Shown: positions 42,297-51,405, numbered from the stretch's first letter. The stretch is 64,000 bases of DNA from Phocaeicola_A sp045545095 (GCA_045545095.1 JAZQAG010000029.1:124001-188000), one strand, 5' to 3'. A program made the numbers and translations. Notes: a model not told the origin generated them from the sequence alone.

Positions 42297-43490
42297 TTAT
42301 TTCAGCAACGCCAATGTCTCCTTGATGCGCTTCATGGACTCCACGATATTCTCGTCAGAGGTCGCATAGCTCATGCGGATACATTCAGGACTGCCGAAGG
42401 CACCTCCACCTACACAAGCTACGTGACCTACCTCCAACAGGAACATGGCCAGGTCTGCAGCATTTCCGATGGTTCTTCCTTCATGGCTCTTCCCGAAGTA
42501 AGAGTCGCATTTGGGGAAAAGGTAGAAAGCTCCCTGGGGAACGTTAACTTCGAATCCGGGAATCTCTTTGGCCAATTCCACGATAAGGTTACGGCGACGT
42601 TCAAAAGCCTGACGCATCTCCTCTACAGGAGCCTGTGTACCTGTATAGGCAGCTTCAGCAGCCTTTTGGGATACTGAGCAGGGACCGGAAGTATATTGTC
42701 CTTGCAATTTGTTGCAAGCTTTCACAATCCATTCGGGACCGGCAATGAATCCGATACGCCATCCTGTCATGGCATACGCTTTTGATACACCATTTACGAT
42801 GATGGTATTCTCCTTCATTTCGGGGAATTGGGCAATGCTTTCGTGTTTGCCCACATAGTTGATGTGCTCGTAGATTTCGTCTGCAATGACATACACCTGC
42901 GGATGCTTGGCCAGCACAGCGGCCAGCCCGGCCAACTCCTCCTTGCTATATACCGAGCCTGTAGGGTTTGACGGAGAACAGAGGATAAGTGCTTTGGTCT
43001 TTGGAGTGATGGCAGCTTCCAGTTGGGCGGGTGTTATCTTGAAATCCTGCTCGATACCGGCACGGATGATGACGGGAGTTCCGTCAGCCAGTTTCACCAT
43101 CTCAGGGTAGCTTACCCAATAGGGGGCAGGTACGATCACCTCATCTCCTTCACCTACCAGTGTCATGATGACGTTGCATACCGATTGTTTGGCACCGTTT
43201 GAACAAGAAATCTGGGCAGCAGTATAGTCCAGGTTGTTCTCGTTCTTCAGTTTGGCAACGATGGCCTCACGTAGGGCAGGGTATCCCGGTACGGGTGAAT
43301 AGCGTGAGAAGTTTTCATCGACAGCCTTTTTGGCAGCATCCTTGATGTGGTCGGGTGTGTTGAAGTCAGGTTCTCCCACACTCAAGTTGATGACATCAAT
43401 GCCTTGGGCTTTAAGTTCATTACTCTTTTGTGACATGGCAAGCGTCTCTGATGGTGAGAGACGTTGCAGACGATTGGATACGTTGTTCAT
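42297..43490 (-). CDS. Class I PLP aminotransferase (aspartate aminotransferase type)
   Basis: A 397-residue fold-type I enzyme. It shows INLSVGEPDFNTPDHI, the substrate-binding LILCSPSNPTGSVYS, IADEIYEHINY, and the PLP lysine in NGVSKAYAMTGWRIG. The subgroup Ib layout fits bacterial aspartate or prephenate-type aminotransferases; aspartate is the likeliest amino donor. It lies 45 bases after ribBA on the same strand and is probably read through from it. Confidence 0.92.
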   Translation of the reverse strand: MNNVSNRLQRLSPSETLAMSQKSNELKAQGIDVINLSVGEPDFNTPDHIKDAAKKAVDENFSRYSPVPGYPALREAIVAKLKNENNLDYTAAQISCSNGAKQSVCNVIMTLVGEGDEVIVPAPYWVSYPEMVKLADGTPVIIRAGIEQDFKITPAQLEAAITPKTKALILCSPSNPTGSVYSKEELAGLAAVLAKHPQVYVIADEIYEHINYVGKHESIAQFPEMKENTIIVNGVSKAYAMTGWRIGFIAGPEWIVKACNKLQGQYTSGPCSVSQKAAEAAYTGTQAPVEEMRQAFERRRNLIVELAKEIPGFEVNVPQGAFYLFPKCDSYFGKSHEGRTIGNAADLAMFLLEVGHVACVGGGAFGSPECIRMSYATSDENIVESMKRIKETLALLK

Positions 43491-43535
43491 ATAGTTATTC
43501 TTTAAATCTTTTCGTATTTCTTTAACTCCTTATAC

Positions 43536-44753
43536 TTACTCTTCCCCCAAGTGCAGTGTATGTCCCATGCGGTCCTGCTTGGTCTTCAGGTATCGTTCGT
43601 TATACTTGTTGGGTGTCACTTCGATAGGGACAATCTCTTGTATGGTCAGGCCGTATGCCTCCAGACCGATACGTTTTACGGGGTTGTTGGTAAGCAATCG
43701 CATTTGGCGGACTCCGATAGAACGTAGGATTTCGGCACCCACGCCATAGTCGCGTTCGTCAGCCTTGAAACCCAAGCACAGGTTGGCATCTACGGTGTCC
43801 ATGCCCTCTTCTTGCAGTTTGTAGGCACGCATTTTGTTCATCAGTCCGATGCCGCGTCCTTCCTGTTGCAGATAGACCACCACACCCTTTCCTTCCTGTT
43901 CTATCATTTGCATGGCTTTATGCAGTTGGGCACCACAGTCGCAACGGGCTGAGCCTAAAATGTCACCTGTGGCGCAGGAGGAATGTACCCTTACCAGTAT
44001 GGGTTCGTCTTCTTTCCATGTCCCTTTGATGAGGGCCATGTGCTCCAGACCGTTTGACTTTTGGCGGAAGGCTATCAGTCGGAAGTGTCCGTCACCGGTA
44101 GGCATATCCACCTCCACACCCTGTTCCACCATCGATTCCTGTTTCAGACGATAGGCGATAAGGTCGCGGATGGCTATGATTTTGATACCGAATTTTTTGG
44201 CAACCTCTTGCAGTTGGGGCATACGGGCCATGCTGCCATCCTCGTTCATGATTTCTATGAGAGCTGCAGCTGGTCTCAGTCCGGCCAGTCGGGCCAAGTC
44301 TATAGCTGCTTCGGTATGTCCGGCACGGCGCAACACTCCTTTGTCTTGGGCATAGAGCGGGCTGATGTGTCCCGGACGGCCGAAAGTGGCTGCTGTCGAG
44401 GCTGGGTCGGATAAGGCCAAGATTGTAGCTGCACGGTCTTGTGCAGAGACACCGGTGGTGCATCCTTCCAGTTTATCTACTGTCACAGTGAAGGGGGTAC
44501 CCAGTATAGAGGTGTTTTGGCTCACCTGATGTTCCAGTTCCAATTCTTCGCATCGTGAGATGGGCAGAGGGGCACACAATACTCCCCGTCCGTTTGTCAC
44601 CATGAAATTCACCTTTTCAGGAGTAATCTTTTCTGCCGCGACGATGAAGTCTCCTTCATTTTCTCGGTCTTCGTCATCGACCACTATCAGGAATTTCCCT
44701 TCGCGGAAGTCCTCGATAGCCTCTTCAATCGTATTTAGTTTGAATGATTCCAT
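43536..44753 (-). CDS. ribBA: Bifunctional DHBP synthase / GTP cyclohydrolase II
   Basis: Supplies both riboflavin precursors. The N-terminal domain (about 1-205) forms 3,4-dihydroxy-2-butanone 4-phosphate (VVDDEDRENEGDF; RRAGHTEAA). The C-terminal domain hydrolyses GTP (VRVHSSCATGDILGSARCDCGAQL, zinc cysteines; YLQQEGRGIGL). I use ATG 44753 (MESFKLNTIEEAIEDF), the conserved N-terminus, giving 405 residues. An in-frame ATG at 44792 with an AAGGA site upstream is an alternative. No FMN riboswitch is visible in the 55-base gap to the permease gene. Confidence 0.96.
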   Translation of the reverse strand: MESFKLNTIEEAIEDFREGKFLIVVDDEDRENEGDFIVAAEKITPEKVNFMVTNGRGVLCAPLPISRCEELELEHQVSQNTSILGTPFTVTVDKLEGCTTGVSAQDRAATILALSDPASTAATFGRPGHISPLYAQDKGVLRRAGHTEAAIDLARLAGLRPAAALIEIMNEDGSMARMPQLQEVAKKFGIKIIAIRDLIAYRLKQESMVEQGVEVDMPTGDGHFRLIAFRQKSNGLEHMALIKGTWKEDEPILVRVHSSCATGDILGSARCDCGAQLHKAMQMIEQEGKGVVVYLQQEGRGIGLMNKMRAYKLQEEGMDTVDANLCLGFKADERDYGVGAEILRSIGVRQMRLLTNNPVKRIGLEAYGLTIQEIVPIEVTPNKYNERYLKTKQDRMGHTLHLGEE

Positions 44754-44807
44754 TATATATTTATTTCGTTTTTTTCTTTTGTTTCGATACATAGAGATCC
44801 TTCGCTC

Positions 44808-46697
44808 CTATAGCTTTGCAATTCTCTCCACAATCTTGTTGCTCGTCTCCTCTATCTTCTTCAAGTCTTTGTCCAATCGCCTGCCGAACATCCATATCCG
44901 CAGATAGAACACTATGCCTACGGGAATGAACAGGCCTGACAGAATGTTTAGCCACATGTACTTCGATGGGCTCTTGTGGGCATTCACGGAGAGGTATGGA
45001 TAATCGTTCAGCAGATTCAGCACGACACTGTCCTTGCTGTTCGAGAGTGCTTCAATCAATGATTCCAATTCGTCACTGATACCTTGTATCACCGTGTCAT
45101 CCTCGTTGTTGGTGAATATATGCAGGTAATTGGGAGCTTTGTCAAACCGCTTGTGGGCAGCATACTCCTCGCATTGTCCGCATAGGGCGCTCAGTCTCTG
45201 CCCGATTTCTGTATAGTTCGGGTCTTCGATGATGACCTCCTTTTTGGTGATATGCCGTTTGCTGCGCATACCCAACAGCTTCATGAAGAAAGCCTTGTAG
45301 GCATCAATATTGAATACCACCGAATCTCCGTTGGCCTTGTAGGTCAGGAATGCACCGAGTGGGGCCAGTACCATGGTGCTCACCCACATGCCGAACCACA
45401 TTTGTAGTTCCCCTTCGCGTGCCATTTTTGTTCCCGTATTCTCTATGACGTAATAGAAAATGAACAACACCACAGAGATGATGACCGGCATACCCAATCC
45501 ACCCTTGCGGATGATGGCTCCCAATGGTGCACCGATGAAGAAGAATATCAGGCAGGCAAGGGAGAGGGTTATCTTTCCCCACCACTCTTTCTTGTGTCGG
45601 CGGATGTTCTTGTCACCGTCAGCAATGACATAGCTCTTCATGGAGAGTTCCGAACTCTGGTTCTGTACCCGGCTCAGGGCACTTTGCATCAGGCTCACTT
45701 TTTTGCTGTGGCTCTGTACGCTGAACAGACTGTCTGTGTTGATGCGCCGTGCGTGGACCGTGACCAGATTGGTCGAGTCTGTCTTGGTCAGTTCGTTCTT
45801 CTTATAGGTGATTCGTTTCGAGTCGTTATAGTAGGCACGTCCTATGCTGTCAAACCGTTGGGTCATCGAGTCGATGCTGTGTTGCAATACCCCCATGCCT
45901 TTGGCGGCAGCCTGATTACTCAGGGCACTGGCATCCATCTGGTTGAAGTTTGCGTCAAACTCAATGAGCGAATGTTTTTCCCTGAATGATTCCCGCCGGT
46001 AGGGCACATTCTTCTGGGCCATGCTTTGGGTCTTCAGGTTTTCGAACTGCTCACCGTTGTACAGATGCAGGTTCAGGTATTTCTTGTCGGCTGTCATCTC
46101 CATGTGTCCCGAGTCTGCCACAATGATATGGGCATTCTCGAATCCGTCGCTGAAGTTGTATATCATTACATGGTACAGCATACCCGTCTCCTTGTTCTTC
46201 TTCTCCACGTAGAGGTTGTATCCGTCCAACTCATGGTAGAAGGCCCCTTCGGGAATATCCAGTTCGGGCGATTTCTGTTTCATGGAGAAGAGTAGGGCAT
46301 ACAGTTCGGTAGTGGCTCTTGGCCCTATGACATTCTGGAAATAGAAGGAGATGCCGCTGATAAGGGTCACCACCACGATGAGTGGGCGCATCACCTTGAT
46401 GAGCGGTATGCCTGCCGCTTTCATGGCCAGCAGTTCAGAGCGTTCGCCGAAGTTTCCGAAAGTGATAAGGGTGGCCAGCAGGATGGCCAGGGGTAGCGAC
46501 ATGGGCACCAGCATCAGGCTGGAGTAGAAGAAGAATTGGATCAGGACACTCAATTCGAGTCCCTTTCCCACCAAGTCTTCTACGTGTCGCCACAAAAACT
46601 GCATCATGAAGATGAACAGACACACAAAGAATGTGCCCGCCAGCAACATGAGGAAACTCTTTATGACAAATTTGTCTAACTTCTTTATGCGTAGCAT
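44808..46697 (-). CDS. LptF/LptG (YjgP/YjgQ) family permease, extended form
   Basis: A 629-residue inner-membrane protein of the lipopolysaccharide export family. It has N-terminal helices (about 12-125), a large periplasmic beta region (130-370), a second set of three helices (about 378-460, including IGAPLGAIIRKGGLGMPVIISV), and an unusual C-terminal extension (about 480-629) with one further membrane segment (LNILSGLFIPVGIVFYL). E. coli LptF/G are about 360 residues, so the Bacteroidota version is nearly twice as long. It would work with LptB to extract LPS. It has its own promoter at 46723. Confidence 0.9.
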   Translation of the reverse strand: MLRIKKLDKFVIKSFLMLLAGTFFVCLFIFMMQFLWRHVEDLVGKGLELSVLIQFFFYSSLMLVPMSLPLAILLATLITFGNFGERSELLAMKAAGIPLIKVMRPLIVVVTLISGISFYFQNVIGPRATTELYALLFSMKQKSPELDIPEGAFYHELDGYNLYVEKKNKETGMLYHVMIYNFSDGFENAHIIVADSGHMEMTADKKYLNLHLYNGEQFENLKTQSMAQKNVPYRRESFREKHSLIEFDANFNQMDASALSNQAAAKGMGVLQHSIDSMTQRFDSIGRAYYNDSKRITYKKNELTKTDSTNLVTVHARRINTDSLFSVQSHSKKVSLMQSALSRVQNQSSELSMKSYVIADGDKNIRRHKKEWWGKITLSLACLIFFFIGAPLGAIIRKGGLGMPVIISVVLFIFYYVIENTGTKMAREGELQMWFGMWVSTMVLAPLGAFLTYKANGDSVVFNIDAYKAFFMKLLGMRSKRHITKKEVIIEDPNYTEIGQRLSALCGQCEEYAAHKRFDKAPNYLHIFTNNEDDTVIQGISDELESLIEALSNSKDSVVLNLLNDYPYLSVNAHKSPSKYMWLNILSGLFIPVGIVFYLRIWMFGRRLDKDLKKIEETSNKIVERIAKL

Positions 46698-46722
46698 GCT
46701 TGTACTTTCGCGTTTCGAGCCG

Positions 46723-46730
46723 CAAAATTA
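46723..46730 (-). promoter_or_regulatory. Promoter -7 box of the LptF/G-ribBA-aminotransferase operon
   Basis: Minus strand TAATTTTG, exact TAnnTTTG, 25 bases before the start at 46697. Confidence 0.55.
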
Positions 46731-46792
46731 CTTTATTTTTTCGAAATAGCCAATCTTTGGGCTGTGAAGCTGTCTGTTTTGGCAGCACTATC

Positions 46793-47182
46793 TTACATTC
46801 CGCACTGGCGCAACAGGCTTTCCACCTCTATGTTCCACAGGTCGGTCAGCTCTTCTTCCTCTTCATTGTCACAGACGAAGTCAGTAATCAGCAGGGTATA
46901 GTCACCTGTCAGTTCGTTGTACTCCATACGTAGCTCGAAGTAGCTTTTGGCATCTTCATCGTCAATCCAGTGAAACCTGATGAAGCTGTTATTGCGTCTG
47001 TGGGTGAGCAGCGCCTGCCGCTCTTCCTCTTTGCTCCAATGAAAGGTATAAGTCTGTTCTTCTACGGTAACCTCTTCGGCCATCCATGTCTGCAGCCCCG
47101 TCGGTGTGCTGATGGCATTCCAGAGAATCACGCCGGATACCGGTCCCAACGGATATTCAAGGTGTATTTTTCTTTTTGTCAT
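46793..47182 (-). CDS. START-like domain protein
   Basis: A 129-residue cytosolic protein with the fold pattern of the START/AHSA1 superfamily: KIHLEYPLGPVSGVILWNAISTPTGLQTWMAEEV at the N-terminus and a final helix (LTDLWNIEVESLLRQCG). Such domains bind hydrophobic ligands; none can be named. I prefer the ATG at 47182; an in-frame ATG 15 bases upstream would lie almost on top of a TTAATTTG promoter-like element. It is conserved next to the LptF/G permease in Bacteroides. Confidence 0.8.
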   Translation of the reverse strand: MTKRKIHLEYPLGPVSGVILWNAISTPTGLQTWMAEEVTVEEQTYTFHWSKEEERQALLTHRRNNSFIRFHWIDDEDAKSYFELRMEYNELTGDYTLLITDFVCDNEEEEELTDLWNIEVESLLRQCGM

Positions 47183-47280
47183 AGGATATAGATTCATTTC
47201 GTCCGCAAATTAAACACTTTTTTCTTATATATAAGGTACAAATGAGCTTTTTTATTCATTTTATGTATTTTTTTTAGTGA

Positions 47281-47358
47281 AGGGTGGAGGAGTGTGTTAG
47301 AAACGGCGAGCAGAGGAACCGCATGGTGCTAGTCACTAGTCACTAATCACTCGTCACT
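47281..47358 (-). repeat. Intergenic repeat, inverted partner of 50738-50815
   Basis: The reverse complement matches 50738-50815. The 55-base core from TGACTAG to CCACCCT has about two mismatches, and the outer part is made of CTAGTCACTAGT-type units. The pair brackets the tRNA-Met and the large secreted protein gene. Confidence 0.8.
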
Positions 47359-47369
47359 CAAAAAATACA

Positions 47370-47403
47370 AAAAGAGGATGCACCTCTCGGTACATCCTCT
47401 TTT
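47370..47403 (-). terminator. Terminator of the tRNA-Met gene
   Basis: AAAAGAGGATG (47370-47380) pairs with CATCCTCTTTT (47393-47403), directly 3' of the tRNA on the minus strand, with a T-rich tail. Confidence 0.8.
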
Positions 47404-47406
47404 TAG

Positions 47407-47480
47407 TAGCGGGACCCGGGATTGAACCGGGGACCTCATGATTATGAATCATGCGCTCTAACCAGCTGAGCTATCCCGCC
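47407..47480 (-). tRNA. tRNA-Met (anticodon CAT), elongator type
   Basis: A 74-nucleotide cloverleaf on the minus strand: acceptor GGCGGGA/TCCCGCT, D-arm AGCTCAGCTGGTTAGAGC, anticodon stem-loop CATGA-TTCATAA-TCATG with CAT, and T-arm CCCGGTTCAATCCCGGG. The CCA end is not encoded (CTA follows). The first pair is G-U rather than the unpaired C-A of initiators, so it is elongator Met. An Ile2 tRNA (lysidine-modified CAT) cannot be fully excluded by eye. Confidence 0.93.
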
Positions 47481-47667
47481 ATTTTCGTTTTGCGGGTGCA
47501 AAGGTATGGGTTTCTTTTGAAACCACCAAATATTTTCTTGTTTTTTTAATGGATGGCCTCCAAATTTCTTCAAAGCCTTCTTTTTGCCCTTCTCTCTTTT
47601 GAAACCTCCGATGGCGGCCAATTATAAGAGTATTTATTCTTTTCCTTATTTTTTTCGCTAAAAAATT

Positions 47668-47696
47668 TTGTGTGAAAGATATTTTGTTTACCTTTG
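47668..47696 (+). promoter_or_regulatory. Promoter of the large secreted protein
   Basis: TTG at 47668-47670 and TACCTTTG at 47689-47696, spacer 18. The leader of about 185 bases to 47883 is long and includes a small ACTCC/GGAGT-type hairpin near 47775-47800. Confidence 0.6.
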
Positions 47697-47882
47697 CCCC
47701 GATAAAACAACTGATTAACGTTAAAATCAACCGAAAAAACTAACCAAGAAAAAGAAAATGTACTCATAAAAACTCCGGTTTTTGGAGAAACTCCCTGCAT
47801 CTCTTTTATATAATTAAGGTGAACTAACTCTTAAATGAATGGCCGAATTTGGGGAGTGGATAGGCACAATACCTATAAAGCT

Positions 47883-50645
47883 ATGATGAAAAAATTACTC
47901 TCAGCTTCTCTTTTTGCTGCTGTTGCTTTGTCGGTGAATGCGTACGAGGTTAATGATTACGCTTATACTCCGGTGGCAAAGTACAAAATCACCGATGTGA
48001 ACTTGGTGAAGAATGGCACATTCCAGGGTGCAACAGGTGTCGAAGAATGGAGTGCTACTGCTGACTCTCTGCCTGCAGCGACTACATTCATGATGATTCC
48101 TGGAACATTCAACTCTCTGCAGGTGCAGACTGGTATGAACTCACTCTCTCATGGTATCTTCCAGAAAATCGAGGTTTCCAAAGGTGGTACTTATGTTGTT
48201 TCTCTGAAGGTAAAGGGCGCTTCTGGTGGTTTCTCTGACCTTGATATGACTGGTGGTAACACCAACTATGTCAATGCCTACTGGAATACCGATGGTGCTT
48301 TGGCTACTGTAAACGGTACTAACCTTTACTATGGTACCAACTCAAACGTGGTGAACGAAGACGGTTCATTCGGTAATGGTGTAAGCGGTGGTTACGGCTT
48401 CAGCTTCAATGCAGAAGACTGGACTGAGGTTGTATTCGCTGTTGATGCTCCAGCCAATGGTTATTTGATTATCGACCTTCGCGGTTTGGCCGATGGCCTC
48501 GAAATCGCTAACGTAGAGTGCCACGCTGCAGAGCAGGTTTATGACGACCGTATCGCAAGAGAGCGTATAGCCTACTTCAACAAGTACCTGACTGACGAGG
48601 TGCTTGCTGAAAGAGAGTATTACGAAGATTTCCAGCTTGCTGTAGCTGATGTAGTGGAAGGTCTTGAAGCAGGCAAAACTCCTGAAGAAATGAGCGTCTT
48701 GATGGAGAGTCTTGAAGGTGTTTGGGAGGAGTTCGTAAATGAGAACTTCGAGAACATGCTTAACCTCCTTGGTGGGTCAGGTAACAACTCTGCCAACTGG
48801 ATGGATTGGACAAGTAAGTACAACAAGTTGAGTAACGATTACAAGGGTACTGCTCCTTGGAGCTGGTCAACAGACCGTTGGTGCCACAAGACAGCTGCTA
48901 CCAACAGCCCGATGAGTATCCAGTGGATGCGTGGTGCCGGTGCCAATGGCAACTGGAACAATATCGCTACATTGACTGTTGATCTTCCCGAAGGTAAGTA
49001 CTACTGGGGTGTAAGTGGCCAGGGTGGTATGATGACCTTGAACAAGAACCGTTGGGCTCGTTCATGGGCCAATGAGTGTGCCGAGACCAAATTGTTCTTC
49101 AATGGTGATACTATCACTGTAGATACATTGAGTGCTGCCCGCACATTGGACTATGTGCTCGAGTTCCAGTTGGAAGCCGCAGTTGAGGGCTTGACTTTGG
49201 GTCTTATCTGTAACAACGTTTCTACTTTGTCAGAAAATGCCGGTTTCGATGTTAACTTCTACTCTCCCGTTCTCTATAAGTTGAAGGAAGGTGAATACTC
49301 TCAGGAAGAATTGCTCTATATCCAGAAGGCTAATGACCAGCTTGCTGAGTTGCTCAGCCGTATTGCTGTAGCTAACGGTTACTGCGAGGCTGCCAACGAT
49401 ACTTTGCCTTGGGGCAAGGAGGCTTTGAAGGCCGGTGCTGAAGAGGCTCAGGCCCGTCACGATGCATGGGCTGCTTTGGATACTACCACTATCCTTGACG
49501 AGTGGTTGTACAATGACCTCAATCTGGCTGACACTATTATGAACAATGGTGTTCGTTTCTTGAACAACGACTATATCAATGCATTCCTCGCTATGAACGC
49601 TCCGTTCTCTGATATGCTCCCCGCTATCGATGCTGCTGAGGAGACTTTGGGTATGCGTATTTATAGCAGCTCTTCTAAGAAAGCTGACCTCGAGGCTGCC
49701 ATTGCTGCTTCAGAGGCTATGTATGCTGAGAAGTTGAAGGTTGCCTTCTCTACTGAAGATTCACTTGCTCTGGTTAACCAGCGTCTGGCTATGAACGATT
49801 TGGTTGAGCAGTTCAAGCTTGCCATCGATGCTACTACTATTGTGGACATCAATTTCGACGGTGATAAAGAAGTTGTTAAGGTGGAAGATCCTGATGGTTT
49901 GGTTGATACTTATTGGGCTGTTGAAGGTGCCAAGGGTACTATGAAGCTCTCTAACTGGGCTGACGGTGCTACCGGTACTACAAGCTTCGAATTCGGTTAC
50001 AATGCTACTGACTCTCTCGGTATGCTCCGTTTGGGTAATGGTTCTGCCACTGTTGATTTCACAGGTGTTCCCGTTAACGCTATTGACATTGTGAAGGTGC
50101 AGTTCGACCTCTTCGCAGGTAACTTGAGCGGCAAGAAGAATGGTTATAAGGTGCTGACTGCTGAAGGTGACACTATCTGTGGTTTGTACTACTCTCCTTA
50201 CAGTGGTGGTGATGACATTAACACATTCGGTATCAACTATGGTAGCTTGCCTAAGGTAGGTTCAAGCTCTGCCAGCAATGCTGCTATTGCTGCTGCCAGC
50301 AACAAGACTACTTTCGAAATCGTTATGGACTTCGGTTTGAAGACTATGTACTGTATGACTACTTCTTCTAAGGGTGTGGCTACTTCTGAGGAAGTTGCTA
50401 TCCCCGAAGGTAAGGTTCCTGCTCAGCTTGTTATTTACACTGACTACAACAATGCCGACCGTCGTTCTTGGCTCGACAACGTGTTTGTTCAGAACATCGC
50501 TACCGATCCTAACGGTATCGAAGAGGTTATCGAAGTTGTAAGACCTGCCAACGGTTTGATGTTCAACCTGATGGGTCAGCAGATCTTGAAGCCTGTTAAG
50601 GGTCAGATCTACATCCAGAACGGTGTGAAGAAGATTGGTAAGTAA
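47883..50645 (+). CDS. Large secreted protein with CBM-like N-terminus, unknown function
   Basis: A 920-residue exported protein. I choose 47883 because it opens into the signal peptide MMKKLLSASLFAAVALSVNA; the upstream in-frame ATG (47835) adds 16 non-conserved residues. Residues about 35-205 form a beta-sandwich like a carbohydrate-binding module (LVKNGTFQGATGVEEWSA ... GGTYVVSLKVKGASGG). The middle (about 210-660) mixes helical linkers with a second beta domain (SMQWMRGAGANGNWN-like region). Residues about 665-870 look like a lectin/laminin-G sandwich. The last 45 residues (GLMFNLMGQQILKPVKGQIYIQNGVKKIGK) are the C-terminal beta tag common on Bacteroidota secreted proteins. No catalytic motif recognised. 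Its codons are GC-rich and regular, suggesting high expression. Confidence 0.78.
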   Translation: MMKKLLSASLFAAVALSVNAYEVNDYAYTPVAKYKITDVNLVKNGTFQGATGVEEWSATADSLPAATTFMMIPGTFNSLQVQTGMNSLSHGIFQKIEVSKGGTYVVSLKVKGASGGFSDLDMTGGNTNYVNAYWNTDGALATVNGTNLYYGTNSNVVNEDGSFGNGVSGGYGFSFNAEDWTEVVFAVDAPANGYLIIDLRGLADGLEIANVECHAAEQVYDDRIARERIAYFNKYLTDEVLAEREYYEDFQLAVADVVEGLEAGKTPEEMSVLMESLEGVWEEFVNENFENMLNLLGGSGNNSANWMDWTSKYNKLSNDYKGTAPWSWSTDRWCHKTAATNSPMSIQWMRGAGANGNWNNIATLTVDLPEGKYYWGVSGQGGMMTLNKNRWARSWANECAETKLFFNGDTITVDTLSAARTLDYVLEFQLEAAVEGLTLGLICNNVSTLSENAGFDVNFYSPVLYKLKEGEYSQEELLYIQKANDQLAELLSRIAVANGYCEAANDTLPWGKEALKAGAEEAQARHDAWAALDTTTILDEWLYNDLNLADTIMNNGVRFLNNDYINAFLAMNAPFSDMLPAIDAAEETLGMRIYSSSSKKADLEAAIAASEAMYAEKLKVAFSTEDSLALVNQRLAMNDLVEQFKLAIDATTIVDINFDGDKEVVKVEDPDGLVDTYWAVEGAKGTMKLSNWADGATGTTSFEFGYNATDSLGMLRLGNGSATVDFTGVPVNAIDIVKVQFDLFAGNLSGKKNGYKVLTAEGDTICGLYYSPYSGGDDINTFGINYGSLPKVGSSSASNAAIAAASNKTTFEIVMDFGLKTMYCMTTSSKGVATSEEVAIPEGKVPAQLVIYTDYNNADRRSWLDNVFVQNIATDPNGIEEVIEVVRPANGLMFNLMGQQILKPVKGQIYIQNGVKKIGK

Positions 50646-50691
50646 TTCCAACGATGCATAAGCATGGCATGTCCATGTATAATACACCCAG

Positions 50692-50729
50692 TAGGGGTCG
50701 CGCAGTGGCGCGGCCCCTATTTTTTTTTT
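50692..50729 (+). terminator. Strong terminator of the large secreted protein
   Basis: TAGGGGTCGCGC pairs with GCGCGGCCCCTA (one G-U) across a 4-base loop, followed by ten T. Confidence 0.92.
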
Positions 50730-50737
50730 GAGCTACT

Positions 50738-51009
50738 AGTGATTAGTGACTAGCTACTAGTGACTAGTACCATGCGGATCCTCTGCTCGCCGTTTCTAAC
50801 ACACTCCTCCACCCTTCGGGTCCCATTCACCGTCGAGCAGGGCACTGCTCTCCCCTCGCTGCGGCACGGATGGACATTTAGCCCATCCTCCTGCGGGCCT
50901 TGCTACGCCCCTAACTTAGGGGAGGAGTTGGATACTCCGCTCCCCGCTCACCGCTCCCCGCTCACCGCTCCCCGCTCATCCGCTCACCGCTCACCGCTCA
51001 CCCTTCCCT
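50738..51009 (+). repeat. Mosaic intergenic repeat region
   Basis: 50738-50815 is the inverted partner of 47281-47358. 50801-50823 and 50910-50940 match blocks near 18.7 kb in inverted orientation but the same mutual order. 50935-51009 is a degenerate tandem run of CCGCTCACCGCTCCC units. No gene is supported. Confidence 0.75.
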
Positions 51010-51062
51010 TACGGAGCCATATTATAAACGTCTCGAAGCTATATGTAAAGAATATTTCCAAC

Positions 51063-51139
51063 CGCGAAATATATATTTCAAAGCACGAAATATATATTCA
51101 CAAGCACGAAATATATATTTCAAGCCACGAAATATAGAA
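51063..51139 (+). repeat. Four tandem 21-bp units with GAAATATATATTTC palindrome
   Basis: Units start at 51063, 51084, 51105 and 51126 (last partial). Each begins CRCGAAATATA, and units 1 and 3 contain the perfect 14-base palindrome GAAATATATATTTC. The period of exactly 21 bases is two helical turns. It lies about 310 bases before the fasciclin-SusCD promoter. Confidence 0.8.
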
Positions 51140-51374
51140 TGAACATATTATCTTCGGGTTTTGCACCTATGTGCGCAGGCAAATGCACCAAGGTTCTTGG
51201 AGGTTTGCATGTCGTTATTCCGTTATTTGGAGATGGTGTTGGTGCTGTGCCGAACAGATAGCATGGAGAACCGGAGAATGGATGGTGCCCATTGCCCCAT
51301 TATTCTCTTGTTTTATGGGATTGCTAGAATATTTCACTTTTTTCACCTGAAACTGAAAATATTATGTTAAAATA
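51140..51374. other. Gene-free leader region of the fasciclin-SusCD operon
   Basis: About 235 bases with no credible gene or repeat; probably upstream control sequence. Confidence 0.45.
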
Positions 51375-51405
51375 TTGCGTATTTGATGGATTTTTTGTTG
51401 CTTTG
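51375..51405 (+). promoter_or_regulatory. Probable promoter of the fasciclin-SusCD operon
   Basis: TTG at 51375-51377, a 20-base spacer, then TTGCTTTG at 51398-51405 (7/8 to TAnnTTTG). It leaves a leader of about 105 bases. Confidence 0.45.

Noticed and set aside
43491..44807. FMN riboswitch near ribBA
   Set aside because: Only a 55-base AT-rich gap precedes ribBA, with none of the conserved RFN-element stems.
47281..50815. Phase-variable invertible promoter
   Set aside because: No recombinase gene in the window, and both promoter and gene lie between the arms, so inversion would not separate them. Kept only as a structural observation.
50760..51137. 125-codon open frame in the intergenic repeats
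   Set aside because: Composed of repeat units (Ser/Pro/His-rich low complexity) with no start signal; not a gene.
51063..51139. CRISPR-like array
   Set aside because: Units are contiguous 21-mers without spacers, AT-rich and palindromic; no cas genes in the window.
51161..51370. 69-codon open frame before the fasciclin operon
   Set aside because: No ribosome site, no family, and it runs almost into the promoter.
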